From positions 1-64,000 of the forward strand of contig NZ_STFZ01000034.1 of the NCBI RefSeq assembly GCF_005222845.1: DNA of 64,000 nucleotides, written 5' to 3'. Shown one piece after another: positions 51,865 through 63,936 of the stretch (position 1 is its first letter; every line of letters begins with the position of its first letter). The translations under genes and the position numbers were made by a program. The notes beneath the pieces were generated by a model, which saw nothing but the letters and a program-made list of their open reading frames with translations, did no database searches and had not been told where the DNA came from. The stretch is from Rhizobium sp. FY34 (GTDB lineage: Bacteria > Pseudomonadota > Alphaproteobacteria > Rhizobiales > Rhizobiaceae).

Positions 51865-52161
51865 ATGAGCCAGTACCGCGCCCGTCCACCCGCCATTCCC
51901 ACAACGCTGGTCGATGATGCCGTGGTGCGCATCATCCGCTGGGATTTCGAGCCCGGCGCCGATACCGGCGTGCACACGCATGGGCTGGGCTATGTCGTGG
52001 TGCCGATGACCGATTGTTCCTTCCTGATCGAGGAAAAGGACGGCGAGCGGCGGGTGGAGATTGCCAAGGGTGCCGCCTACCGGCGCGATGCCGGCGCCGA
52101 GCATAATGTGGTGAATGCCGGAACGGCTCCCATGTCCTTCATCGAGATCGAGTACAAGTGA
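51865..52161 (+). CDS. Cupin-domain protein
   Basis: 98 residues from ATG 51865 with GGAGA upstream. It is a single small beta-barrel: RWDFEPGADTGVHTHGLGYVVVPM contains the cupin HxH metal motif, and the second motif includes GAEHNVVNAG. The function is unknown; such proteins often bind a metal and small acids. The downstream MBL gene starts by overlapping its stop (GTGA). Confidence 0.9.
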   Translation: MSQYRARPPAIPTTLVDDAVVRIIRWDFEPGADTGVHTHGLGYVVVPMTDCSFLIEEKDGERRVEIAKGAAYRRDAGAEHNVVNAGTAPMSFIEIEYK

Positions 52162-53093
52162 CGGGCAAGAGACGGGCCGCCATGCAAGCAGCAGATTTCG
52201 ACACGGCCTTCCAGCCCGCCTATGGCGAGGCGGTACCGCTTGCGGACGGTGTCTGGCGCGTGACCTGCAACAATCCCTCGCCGTTTACCTTTACCGGCAC
52301 CAATTCCTATATTGTCGGTGGTGGCGACAGCGTTGCGGTGATCGATCCCGGACCTCTGGATGAGGCGCATTTTTCCGCGCTGATGCGGGCGCTGCAGGGC
52401 CGAAGCGTGAGCCATATCTTCGTCAGCCATACGCATCGCGACCACTCGCCGCTTTCCGCCCGGCTGAAGGCCGAGACCGGCGCCCAGACGGTGGCCGAGG
52501 GGCCGCACCGCGCCGCGCGCCGGCTGCATGAGGGTGAGATCAACCCGTTTGCCGAAAGCTCCGACACGGATTTCATGCCCGACATCACGCTTGCCGATGG
52601 TGAGACCATTACCGGCGATGGCTGGGCGCTTTCGGCCGTGCACACGCCCGGCCATACGGCCAATCACGCAGCCTTTGCACTGGAAGGCACGGGCATTCTG
52701 TTTTCCGCCGATCATGTGATGGCCTGGGCCACCACGATCGTCGCGCCGCCGGATGGTTCCATGCGCGATTTCCTGGCCTCGGTGGAAAAACTGCTTTTGC
52801 GCCATGACCGGATCTACTTTCCCGGCCATGGCGGCCCTGTTGTTGATCCGCCGGCCTTCCTGCGCGGACTTCGCACGCATCGGCGCATGCGCGAACGCGC
52901 CGTGCTGGAGCGGGTGAAGGCCGGCGATGAGCGGATTGCCGACATGGTGAAGGTGATCTATGCCTCCACCGATCCGCGTCTGCATGGTGCCGCAGGCCTT
53001 TCGGTTCTGGCGCATCTGGAGGATCTGGTCGAACGCGGCCAGGTCTGGACGGAGGGCGCGCCTTCGCTCATTGGTCGTTATTGGGCTGAGTAA
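52158..53093 (+). CDS. MBL-fold metallo-hydrolase (LACTB2-like)
   Basis: 311 residues from GTG 52158 (GTGA overlap with the cupin gene; ATG 52182 is an alternative). The metal motif VSHTHRDHSPLS is intact, then HTPGHTANHAAF, SADHVMAW and FPGHGGPV. A C-terminal helical or winged part (ADMVKVIYASTDPRLHGAAGL) matches LACTB2-type proteins, which include ribonucleases and hydrolases. Substrate not known. Confidence 0.9.
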   Translation: MTGKRRAAMQAADFDTAFQPAYGEAVPLADGVWRVTCNNPSPFTFTGTNSYIVGGGDSVAVIDPGPLDEAHFSALMRALQGRSVSHIFVSHTHRDHSPLSARLKAETGAQTVAEGPHRAARRLHEGEINPFAESSDTDFMPDITLADGETITGDGWALSAVHTPGHTANHAAFALEGTGILFSADHVMAWATTIVAPPDGSMRDFLASVEKLLLRHDRIYFPGHGGPVVDPPAFLRGLRTHRRMRERAVLERVKAGDERIADMVKVIYASTDPRLHGAAGLSVLAHLEDLVERGQVWTEGAPSLIGRYWAE

Positions 53094-53099
53094 GGGCGG

Positions 53100-54038
53100 T
53101 TATTCGGCCGCCAGGCCCAGAAGTTCGGCATCCAGCGCCCGCAGAAAGGTTTCGGCCATATCGGCGCCAAAGCCCAGATCATGCGGCCCATAGCGGATCG
53201 CCACCCGCATATCGACAAAGGTGGTTTCCGCTTCTTCGCGCAGGCGAAGGGCAATATCGAAGGGCAGGCCCAGAATCAGCGTGCGGCTTGAGCCCTGTAG
53301 AAGGATCTCGCCGGAGGCCTGCTGAAGGGCAGACAGGCTTGCGGCGCGGTCCTGCGCCAGTGTCGGCCTGGGCAGCGGCACGGGCACGACATCCGGCACC
53401 GGCGGCGAAGAGCGTGTGGCGGGCGGCGATGGTGCGCGGCGCGGCTGAAGTTCCACGGGCGCGGGTTCGGCAATACCGAGCCCCAGGCGGTCCTGGCGCT
53501 GCAGCGTCATGCGATTGGCGGCCGCCACCTTCATCACCGCCTCATAGATGCGGTCAGGCGCGCCCTCATAGCGCCGGCCGGTGAGGCCCGGATAGGCCTC
53601 CATCTGCACCTCGCGGTCTGCCGGGGCAACGAAGCCTGGTCGTGGCAGCCAGAACTGCTTGGCATTCGGCTGCGTGGCCCAGGCGGGCGGATCGGCAAGG
53701 TCTGTCGTCACGTCGAAGAGGCGCGGATAGGCCTCAAAGCGGAAAAGCCCGAAGGCAAGCAGCGCAAGCGGCAGCGCCGCATAGGCCAGCGCCTTGACGC
53801 TGGCAATGCCGCCGCGCGCGCCATGGCGCCATAATTGCTGCAAGCCGCGGAGCGCAAGCGGCACGGCGGCAAGGGCAATCAGGCCCGAGAGGAGAACAAG
53901 GGCTATAAAATGCGGCGTGACCAGCGGCCCGAAGCGATGCGCCAGAAGCGCGATTGCCAGGAGCATCAGGGCGCCGAGGCCAAGGCTTCTGGCGGCCGTG
54001 GCGGCACCGGAGACGGGTCTGACGAAACGCACGGTCAT
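53100..54038 (-). CDS. DUF1499-family membrane protein
   Basis: 312 residues from ATG 54038. Three hydrophobic segments (GLGALMLLAIALLAHRF, FIALVLLSGLIALAAVPLAL, ALAYAALPLALLAFGLF) precede a soluble DUF1499 domain (LFDVTTDLADPP, RIYEAVMKVAAANRM, and a C-terminal FVDMRVAIRYGPHDLGFGADMAETFLRALD). A Pro/Arg-rich insert of about 45 residues (PAPVELQPRRAPSPP...) splits the domain. The function is unknown. Confidence 0.85.
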   Translation of the reverse strand: MTVRFVRPVSGAATAARSLGLGALMLLAIALLAHRFGPLVTPHFIALVLLSGLIALAAVPLALRGLQQLWRHGARGGIASVKALAYAALPLALLAFGLFRFEAYPRLFDVTTDLADPPAWATQPNAKQFWLPRPGFVAPADREVQMEAYPGLTGRRYEGAPDRIYEAVMKVAAANRMTLQRQDRLGLGIAEPAPVELQPRRAPSPPATRSSPPVPDVVPVPLPRPTLAQDRAASLSALQQASGEILLQGSSRTLILGLPFDIALRLREEAETTFVDMRVAIRYGPHDLGFGADMAETFLRALDAELLGLAAE

Positions 54039-54258
54039 GGCAGGTCTTTCGGCAAGTCTTCGACAGGATGGGGATGACATGGCGCTTTCGCGCTTTTGCC
54101 ACTCCAAAGCATCTTCTATGTCATGTGCAGCGTTGCGTCACCCTGTGGGCGGATACGCCGCCTGTGCTCCTGTCGGTGATCGTGTCGGTGATCCTGACGT
54201 GACGTATCGGCGTAAAAGAGTGCAACAACAAAAGTGCCACCAGGGACCAGGAAAGACC

Positions 54259-55344
54259 GTGCCCTTTACCCATGCCAAGCCCATTGCCTCCACCCCTTGC
54301 GCCAAAGTGTATTGGCTCGCCAGCGCCGATTATGCGCGGCGCACCGGTGGCTATGTCTATAACAGCGCACTGAACCAGGCCCTGATGCGCCAAGGCATAG
54401 AAGTGCATCCGCTAATGCTCAAGACCGGCTTTCCAAGCGTTTCGCGTAGCGAAAGGGTACAGCTTGCCGGGGAAGTTGCAAGACTTGGCACAGGCGCGGT
54501 CATCCTCACGGATCATATCTATCTTTGCGATTTGCTTGAGGTTTTTGCGCAGACGGATGTGTCGGTCGTCAGCATCTTCCACCATTCCCTGGTGATGGAA
54601 CACGGCCAGGCGGACGATGATCAGGCAAGGAAACTGCGCGCCCGCGAGCAGGCGGCAATGCAGCGCTCCAGCCGCATTCTGGTGACCTCGCAGGACACCG
54701 CGCGCTATATCGCCGCGCATTACGGTGTGGCGGAGGATCGCATCCATGTGGCGGTGCCCGGCAATGACAGGGTGGAACGCGCTTCGGTCGGTGCGCGCGG
54801 CCTGCCGATTTCCATTCTCTCCGTCGGCGCCATCATTCCGCGCAAGCGCTACGACTATATTCTCGACGTGGCCGCCGCCCTTTGCGATGACGACTGGCGC
54901 TGGAGCATCGTGGGCGACCCGCAGCGCTACCCGGAGCATGCCGCAGCCCTTGCCGCCAGCGCCGACGCGCTTGGCCTTTCGCACCGGCTGGCCTTCCTCG
55001 GCGATGTGAGCGAGACGGCGCTGGAAGCGCTGTGGCAGGCGACCGATCTTTATGTGGCCGCCTCCTTCTACGAAGGCTATGGCATGGCGGTGGCAGAAGC
55101 ATTCCGCCATGGCGTGCCGGTCATCACCACCGCGTCTGGCGCGGTATCCAGCTGGGCATCGGGCGGCATCATCCAGGCACCGGCCGAGGATGCGCCGGCC
55201 ATGGCCGCGCTGATCCGACCGCTTCTTGCCCGGACGCAGGACCTTTATGCGCTCTCGCATGCGGCCTGGGATTTCGGTCAGACGCTACCCAGCTGGGAGG
55301 AGACATTCGAAAGCGTGGGGACCTGGGTGGTGGGAGGTGGCTGA
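54259..55344 (+). CDS. Glycosyltransferase family 4-type protein
   Basis: 361 residues from GTG 54259 (AGGAAAG upstream); upstream codons to 53794 are antisense to the DUF1499 gene and rejected. It has a GT-B fold: VYWLASADYARRTGGYVYNS at the N-terminus, SVGAIIPRKRYDYIL for the donor domain, and FYEGYGMAVAEAFRHGVPVITT with the catalytic E..G.G..E motif. It transfers a sugar; acceptor and donor are unknown. There is no neighbouring polysaccharide cluster. Confidence 0.88.
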   Translation: MPFTHAKPIASTPCAKVYWLASADYARRTGGYVYNSALNQALMRQGIEVHPLMLKTGFPSVSRSERVQLAGEVARLGTGAVILTDHIYLCDLLEVFAQTDVSVVSIFHHSLVMEHGQADDDQARKLRAREQAAMQRSSRILVTSQDTARYIAAHYGVAEDRIHVAVPGNDRVERASVGARGLPISILSVGAIIPRKRYDYILDVAAALCDDDWRWSIVGDPQRYPEHAAALAASADALGLSHRLAFLGDVSETALEALWQATDLYVAASFYEGYGMAVAEAFRHGVPVITTASGAVSSWASGGIIQAPAEDAPAMAALIRPLLARTQDLYALSHAAWDFGQTLPSWEETFESVGTWVVGGG

Positions 55345-55360
55345 AGGCTGCCAGAGCATT

Positions 55361-55600
55361 TCAGCGATGCGCACGCACATAGGCGCGAAAGACATCCTGC
55401 ATCCGCGTCAGATGTCCTTTGCCCTGGCTCTTGAAAAACGCCGCGATATCCAGCTTCAACAAAACGGCAAGGCTACGCTTTGGGTCCTCGATCACAGCCT
55501 TGTCGCAGAATTCCCGCGGGAGGTCCTCACCATCCGCAGCGCCAACCGGCGCACTCGGTTCGTGAAACAACGTAGCATCAGCTTTCATCTGCCGGTTCAC
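55361..55600 (-). CDS. Orphan BrnA-like antitoxin (DUF4415 type)
   Basis: 79 residues. The C-terminal half LLKLDIAAFFKSQGKGHLTRMQDVFRAYVRAH matches the BrnA-type RHH (xLxLDxxVLxxFxxQGKGxQTRMNxVLRAYxxA), with the hallmark QGKG..TRM. BrnT toxins (~90 residues) normally lie immediately upstream on the same strand; here only about 165 bp separate it from ppdK, too short, and no such frame is found. So it is a singleton, or its toxin is lost. The flanking region at 55720-55750 is very AT-rich. Confidence 0.75.
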   Translation of the reverse strand: MNRQMKADATLFHEPSAPVGAADGEDLPREFCDKAVIEDPKRSLAVLLKLDIAAFFKSQGKGHLTRMQDVFRAYVRAHR

Positions 55601-55765
55601 CGACTGACGCTTATCTTCGTCTCATTCGAACTGCACGACAGGTGCTTGCCCCTTCAGACCCATCTTAGCAAGTCGCCAGAGAAACGCTGCCGGCTGGCAG
55701 GTGGTCATCAGGTCACCAGAAAAGCATATATAAAATATATATTTAAGGGCAGAGCTGCATTTCCA

Positions 55766-58441
<2,676 letters not shown>

Positions 58442-58653
58442 CCACTCTCCTCCACCCGAGCATACACTGCTTCTTGTTTTCCCAAGCATTTACAGGATCG
58501 CAAAGCCCTTGGAAACCGGGGGCATACAGGATGATGCTGCAATGCAACAAAATTGCGACTTTTGTCTGAAAAAACGCGCTTGTGAAGTGCGGCCAGACCG
58601 GGTTGCGCTAAGCAGGAGGTCTTTGCAACACTCGCCTGACCGGATCGTTTTAC

Positions 58654-59652
58654 ATGCACGTCACCCGCCGCCACATTCTTCGCCTTGCCGGCGTTGCCAG
58701 CACATCCGCCGCCCTTGCCGGCGCCTTTGCCGCCGAAGGCATGGCGCAAACGCAGACCGCTTCAGGCTCCACCCCAGCGCCGACAGTGGGCCCCCTGCCC
58801 TTTGCGCTCACCACGCCCATGCATGTGGAGGCGGCCTGCCTTCGGGTGCGCGATCTCGATCTGGTTTCCGGCTATTACAAGGATGTGCTGAAGCTGGAGG
58901 AAATCAGCCGGACCAAGGACGAGATGGTGCTGGGCGCCGGTGGCGTGGCCCTCCTCACCCTGCAGCACCGCCCGCAGGCCACGATCGAGGACATGGGAAC
59001 CGCCGGCCTGTTCCACATTGCCTATCTGATGCCCAGCCGGCAGGATCTCGCCCGCTGGCTGGTGCATATCGCCATGGCGCGCGTGCCGGTCAGCGGCTTT
59101 GCCGATCACAGCGTCAGTGAGGCCGTCTATCTCAGCGACCCGGAAGGCAATGGCATCGAGGTCTATGCCGACCGGCCGCGCGACAGCTGGACATGGAATG
59201 GCGATGTGGTGACCATGGGCACCCACCAACTGGATGTCGATGGCATTCTGGCGCTCGCCGATACCAAACGCGATACCTATGCCGCCGTGCCGCCGGCATT
59301 GCGCATCGGCCATATTCACCTGAAGGTCGGCGATGTCGCCAAGGGCTTTGAATTCTACGGCACCGGTGCCGGCATGCAATCCACCCGTGGCAGCCGGCCG
59401 GACGCCGCCTTCGTATCATCCGGGCGCTACCACCATCATGTGGCGATCAACAGCTGGAACAGCCAGGGTGCGGGCCCGCGCGATCCCTCCACCACCGGTC
59501 TCGACTGGTTCTCGCTGAAGCTGCAGAACAGCACCATGCTGAAGGAAAGGGTCGCAGGCTTTGAGAAAGCCGGCTTCACGGCACAGGAAACGCCAAATGG
59601 CGCCACGGTGCGCGACCCATGGGGCACAACCCTAAGATTAGTCGTCGCTTGA
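58654..59652 (+). CDS. Exported VOC-superfamily (glyoxalase/dioxygenase-like) protein
   Basis: 332 residues. The N-terminus TRRHILRLAGVASTSAALAG is a twin-arginine-like signal (export via Tat would allow cofactor loading). Two VOC repeats follow: residues ~57-185 (LRVRDLDLVSGYYKDVLKLEE... YLSDPEGNGIEVYAD) and ~215-332 (IGHIHLKVGDVAKGFEFYGT... VRDPWGTTLRLVVA). This resembles CatE-like ring-cleavage dioxygenase relatives. Candidate metal residues include HVEA, HIAY, HIHL and HHHV histidines and the E/D near the strand ends. An exported VOC enzyme is unusual. Substrate unknown. Confidence 0.85.
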   Translation: MHVTRRHILRLAGVASTSAALAGAFAAEGMAQTQTASGSTPAPTVGPLPFALTTPMHVEAACLRVRDLDLVSGYYKDVLKLEEISRTKDEMVLGAGGVALLTLQHRPQATIEDMGTAGLFHIAYLMPSRQDLARWLVHIAMARVPVSGFADHSVSEAVYLSDPEGNGIEVYADRPRDSWTWNGDVVTMGTHQLDVDGILALADTKRDTYAAVPPALRIGHIHLKVGDVAKGFEFYGTGAGMQSTRGSRPDAAFVSSGRYHHHVAINSWNSQGAGPRDPSTTGLDWFSLKLQNSTMLKERVAGFEKAGFTAQETPNGATVRDPWGTTLRLVVA

Positions 59653-60015
59653 GGGCAACGATATCGCCGAAGATGAGTTGAAGGTCAGATAAAGAAGAGA
59701 CTTTGCGGGGCCGCCTGCTCCGGCCCCGCAAAGCTTTCCGGCAGGTACAGGAACCCGGCCGGGGGGTTCGAAAATCCGATGTTTGGTCGGAAAATCGCGC
59801 TATTGATTTTGACTATCACAACATAGATGCCTTCGATAGCAGTTATATAACGTAGGCGATAAATTGTAGCGTTACAGTATAACACCCATCACGCAACGCA
59901 ATGCCCTATCAAACTTTGCATCCAAGAAATAAGATTGAATACTTCAATCATCGTTTTCGCGATCTCTTTGCCAAGACTTGCGATCGCTGAAGATCGATGG
60001 TTTCGCCGCGTAAAA
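59653..60015. other. Intergenic region after the VOC gene
   Basis: Apart from the strong hairpin at 59701-59733 this 363-bp stretch is AT-richer than the surroundings (59780-59950). A 66-residue minus-strand frame there looks like chance. I see no RNA gene. Confidence 0.5.
59701..59733 (+). terminator. Strong terminator-like hairpin after the VOC gene
   Basis: CTTTGCGGGGCCG (59701-59713) pairs perfectly with CGGCCCCGCAAAG (59721-59733) around a 7-base loop. Only a short CTTTCC follows, so it may work in both directions. Confidence 0.7.
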
Positions 60016-60447
60016 TCAGAGGCCGGGGCTTGCCAGTTCGATGAGCGCCGCCTCTGACGGCTGGCCGACTACAACCACACCGAGCTTAAGATCGACAATG
60101 CGAAGCGCCACCGTCTTGCCCTGTGGCGTAAACAGAACACGAAGCCGGCTTTCCTCGCATTGCTTGGCCACACAGGCGCCGAACAGTTCCATCGGCTGGC
60201 CATCCACCGTTACGGCCCGCGAAGCACCGGACACATAACGCGGCGTCGTCACCATGTTGCGTGCCCAGGGCGGCAGCGAGCGGGCACTGCGCAGCATGTC
60301 GCGCAGACTGGTCTGATGCGCCGGAGAACTGGCGATCACCTCATGCAGGAAGCGACCGGACTTTGCCTCCTCGGCGGTGACGGTCGATGCCAAACCAAGG
60401 CACAGCATCAGAGCCACGACCGTCACAATAAGGGATTTTATCTGCAC
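60016..60447 (-). CDS. Periplasmic Ivy-like (lysozyme inhibitor family) protein
   Basis: 143 residues with a signal peptide (about 1-25, ending STVTA-EE). The mature part contains MELFGACVAKQC followed by ESRLRVLFTPQGKTVALRI. In Ivy the active loop is CKPHDC with the same C-x4-C spacing and the following xLxVLFSxxG pattern, so the protein is likely an Ivy-family member. The His of the inhibitory loop is replaced (CVAKQC), so inhibition of c-type lysozyme is doubtful. It starts 27 bp upstream of the smc stop-side end, in the same orientation as smc. Confidence 0.6.
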   Translation of the reverse strand: MQIKSLIVTVVALMLCLGLASTVTAEEAKSGRFLHEVIASSPAHQTSLRDMLRSARSLPPWARNMVTTPRYVSGASRAVTVDGQPMELFGACVAKQCEESRLRVLFTPQGKTVALRIVDLKLGVVVVGQPSEAALIELASPGL

Positions 60448-60474
60448 GGGCGTGCTCCAACACCGGATAGAAGA

Positions 60475-63400
60475 TCAGACCGCGTCGCGCAGCAATTCTG
60501 CGGTCTGAAGATCGACAGACACTAGCTGCGAGACGCCCTGTTCAGCCATGGTGACGCCGAACAGCCGGTTCATGCGCGCCATAGTGATGGGGTTATGGGT
60601 GATGATGACGAAACGCGTGTCGGTGGAGGCAGCCATCTCGTCCATCAGATTGCAGTAGCGCTCGACATTGTGGTCATCCAGCGGCGCATCCACCTCGTCC
60701 AGCACGCAAATGGGGGCGGGATTGGTGAGGAAGACGGCAAAGATCAGCGCCATGGCCGTCAGCGCCTGCTCCCCGCCCGACAAAAGCGTCATGGTCTGCG
60801 GCTTCTTGCCCGGCGGACGGGCCAAGATCTCAAGCCCGGCTTCCAGCGGATCGTCGCTTTCGATCAATTGCAGTTCGGCCGTGCCGCCATTGAACAAATG
60901 GGTGAAGAGGCGCTGGAACTGCGCGTTGACGATATCGAAGGCGGCCAGCAACCGCTCCCGGCCCTCGCGGTTGAGGCTCTGGATGGCCGAGCGCAGCTTC
61001 TTGATTGCATCGACAATATCGTCGCGCTCCTTGATCAGAGCCGCAAGCTTGTCGGACAATTCCTTCTGCTCTTCCTCGGCGCGCAGATTGACGGCCCCCA
61101 GCCGTTCCCGTTCGATCTTCAGCCGGTCCAGCTCGCGCTCGACAGTGGAAGTCTCGGGCAGTGTGGCACCCGGCTGGATGCCGGCAAGGCGGAAGGCCTC
61201 GTGCGGCTCCACCGACAGCGCCTGGCGGATAGCATTTTCCATATCATGGCGACGCTCGGCAGAGGAAACGAGGCGTTCTTCGGCGCGGCCGCGCTTTTCG
61301 CGAATATCGGCCAATTCGGCCAGAGCCGTTGCCGCCATCCGGTCGGCCTCGCGCTGGCGGGTCTCGGCCTCGGCCAGAAGATCGCCGGCAGCACGGCGCG
61401 CCTCATCGGCCCTTTGCACTTCGTTCAGCAGCGCCCGGCGCTTGTCGTCGAATTCCTCCGGCGCCAGATCAAGCTCCGCCACTTCCTCGCGTGCCTCTTC
61501 CTCGCGCTCGCGCAGCGTGGCGATATGCTCGCCGGCGCTATCGGCGCGGCTTTTCCAGGTGGCGCGCTCCTGGGCAAGGGCTGACAGGCGACGGCGGCGG
61601 GCTTCTGTCTCGCGCGACAGGCCCTCAAAACGGGCGCGGGCTTCGGCAAGCTCGGCACGGTCGGTGGCAAGGCTCAATTGTTGGCCGGCAAGCCGGCGCT
61701 CGACATCGGCAATATCGGGCGCATCCTCCAGTTCGGCGCGGGCCCCCTCCTCCTGCGCCACCAGATCCTCGATCTGGCCGGAAATCTGCTCGGCTGCACT
61801 TTCAACGACGGCGCGACGGCGCATCAGGTCGCCGGCAGCGCGTTCGGCCAGAGCCAGCGCCTCGCGTGCTTCGGCCAGGCTTTTGGCAATCAGACGCGCC
61901 CGCTCGCGCGCCTCGGCAAGCGCTGATTCTTCCGTCCGTATCCCCTCGCCGGCTGCGGCAAACAGGCTTTCGGCCTCCGACAGAATGATCCCTGCCTCAT
62001 CCACCTCGGCTTCCAGTTCCGACAGGCGGTTCTTCTGGGCAAGCCTCAAGGCCGCCGCACTCGGGGCTTCCGAGCCGGTGACATGGCCATCCCAGCGATA
62101 GACGGCGCCATCGCGCGTCACCAGCCGCTGGCCGGGTTTCAGCCCCGCCATCGCAGTGAGGGCATCGGATGCCTCCACAAGGCCGACCTGTTTCAGGCGC
62201 CGGGCAAGTTCTGGCGGCGCCGTGACATGGGCTGCAAGCGCCGTGATGCCGGGTCCAAGCGGCGGATCGCCCGCGCCATCGCCATTGCCGGCCCAAAAAG
62301 CGGGAGCGGCAGGATCAAGCGCACTGTCGAGATCATCACCCAGCGCTGCACCGAGTGCCGTTTCAAAGCCGCGATCGACACGAATGAGATCGGCGACCGG
62401 CGAAAAACTGCCGGTGGCCGAACCGGAGGCCAGCATGCGGCGAATGGTGCGGGCTTCGGTTTCCAAGCCGTTCAATGCAGCGCGTGCCGCCTCCACCGGG
62501 CGACGCGCCTCGACTTCGCGGGCGCGGGCTTGAACCAGCCGCGCCTCGATATCCTCAATGGCAATGGCTGTATCCTCGACCGCCATTTCCGAGGCTTCTA
62601 CCGCCTCGCGCCGTTCTTCCGGGTCCGGCAGATCGGCCAGCTTTTCGGCAAGCGCCTCGGCCTCGGCCCGGCTTTCCGCCAGCTGCCGGTCAAGCCGCAA
62701 GCGACGGTCGCCAATCTCGCGAATGGCGCGGTCCAGCTGGGCGCGGGCAGCAGCCGCCTCGGCGCGCTCGGCGGTGATGGCAGAAAACAGCCGCTCGCTT
62801 TCGGCAAGCTGCGATGCGGCGGCCTCGAAGCGTTCGCGCACCTCCTCCGCCTCTTCGCCCGATTGCGACAGCATGTCGGATAGTTCTGCCTCTTCCTCGT
62901 CCAGCCGGGCAATCACATTGGCATTGTCGGCCATCAGCTGTTCTTCGCGGCGAATATCCTCGCCCAGCTGCGCCAACCTTCGGGTCAGGTCATCGCGGCG
63001 GCGCAACAACCGGCCGGCCTCTTCCTCCAGCTGGCTGCTGGCAATCTGCAGCCGCTGCAACGCGGCACCGGCCCTGGCTTCCGCCTCGCGCAGTTCCGGC
63101 AGCTTGAGGCTGGCAATGGCTTGCGCTTTGGCCGCCTCCATCTGGCTTTGCGCCTTTTCCGCCACCAGCGATGTCACCTGGTTCAGCGCCAGCGTCGCCT
63201 CGTTTTCCGCATCGCGCGCCAGCACCCAGCGGATATGCAGGAGCATAGCCTCGCGCTGGCGGATATCGGCCGACAGCATCTTGAAACGGTTGGCCTGGCG
63301 GGCCTGGCGCTTAAGGCTCTCGATCTGGCTTTCCAGCTGCGAGGTGACATCCTCCAGCCGTTCCAGATTGGTTTCGGCCGCCCGCAACCTCAGCTCCGCC

Positions 63401-63936
63401 TCATGGCGGCGCGAATGCAGGCCGGAAATGCCGGCCGCCTCTTCCAGTAGCTGACGGCGAGCCTGGGGCTTGGCCTGGATCAGCTCGCCAATACGGCCCT
63501 GACCGACCATGGAGGGCGAGCGGGCACCCGTCGAGGCATCGGCAAACAGCAGCTGCACATCCTTGGCACGCGATTCCTTGCCATTGATGCGATAAAGCGA
63601 GCCCTGTTCGCGCTCGATACGGCGCGACACCTGGATTTCGTCGCTATCGTTGAAGCCGGCGGGTGCCGTGCGATCGGCATTGTCGAGGAACAGCGCCACT
63701 TCCGCCGAATTGCGTGCCGGACGATTGCCCGAGCCGGAGAAGATCACATCATCCATACCCGAGGCGCGCATGTTCTTATAGGAATTTTCTCCCATCACCC
63801 AGCGCAGGGCTTCGACAAGGTTCGACTTGCCGCAGCCGTTGGGCCCGACAACGCCGGTCAGGCCCGGCTCGATGATGAATTCGGTGGGTTCGACGAAGGA
63901 TTTGAAGCCGACGACGCGCAGCTTGTTGAACTTCAT
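60475..63936 (-). CDS. smc: Chromosome segregation protein SMC
   Basis: 1153 residues. Walker A GPNGCGKSNLVEALRWVMGE lies at ~32-51. Long coiled coils flank the hinge (~500-650, with FSPVADLIRVDRGFETALGAALGDDL). The C-terminal ABC signature LLSGGEQALTAMALIFAVF and Walker B CVLDEVDAPLDDHNV complete the ATPase head. It folds into a ring that compacts and segregates DNA with ScpAB. The length fits alphaproteobacterial SMC. Two small frames within it are shadows. Confidence 0.97.
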   Translation of the reverse strand: MKFNKLRVVGFKSFVEPTEFIIEPGLTGVVGPNGCGKSNLVEALRWVMGENSYKNMRASGMDDVIFSGSGNRPARNSAEVALFLDNADRTAPAGFNDSDEIQVSRRIEREQGSLYRINGKESRAKDVQLLFADASTGARSPSMVGQGRIGELIQAKPQARRQLLEEAAGISGLHSRRHEAELRLRAAETNLERLEDVTSQLESQIESLKRQARQANRFKMLSADIRQREAMLLHIRWVLARDAENEATLALNQVTSLVAEKAQSQMEAAKAQAIASLKLPELREAEARAGAALQRLQIASSQLEEEAGRLLRRRDDLTRRLAQLGEDIRREEQLMADNANVIARLDEEEAELSDMLSQSGEEAEEVRERFEAAASQLAESERLFSAITAERAEAAAARAQLDRAIREIGDRRLRLDRQLAESRAEAEALAEKLADLPDPEERREAVEASEMAVEDTAIAIEDIEARLVQARAREVEARRPVEAARAALNGLETEARTIRRMLASGSATGSFSPVADLIRVDRGFETALGAALGDDLDSALDPAAPAFWAGNGDGAGDPPLGPGITALAAHVTAPPELARRLKQVGLVEASDALTAMAGLKPGQRLVTRDGAVYRWDGHVTGSEAPSAAALRLAQKNRLSELEAEVDEAGIILSEAESLFAAAGEGIRTEESALAEARERARLIAKSLAEAREALALAERAAGDLMRRRAVVESAAEQISGQIEDLVAQEEGARAELEDAPDIADVERRLAGQQLSLATDRAELAEARARFEGLSRETEARRRRLSALAQERATWKSRADSAGEHIATLREREEEAREEVAELDLAPEEFDDKRRALLNEVQRADEARRAAGDLLAEAETRQREADRMAATALAELADIREKRGRAEERLVSSAERRHDMENAIRQALSVEPHEAFRLAGIQPGATLPETSTVERELDRLKIERERLGAVNLRAEEEQKELSDKLAALIKERDDIVDAIKKLRSAIQSLNREGRERLLAAFDIVNAQFQRLFTHLFNGGTAELQLIESDDPLEAGLEILARPPGKKPQTMTLLSGGEQALTAMALIFAVFLTNPAPICVLDEVDAPLDDHNVERYCNLMDEMAASTDTRFVIITHNPITMARMNRLFGVTMAEQGVSQLVSVDLQTAELLRDAV

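Noticed and set aside
53794..54258. Upstream extension of the glycosyltransferase frame
   Set aside because: It is antisense to the DUF1499 gene; the GTG at 54259 has a ribosome-binding site and begins the recognisable fold.
59685..59885. 66-codon minus-strand frame after the VOC gene
   Set aside because: It overlaps the strong hairpin at 59701-59733, lacks a ribosome-binding site and resembles nothing known.
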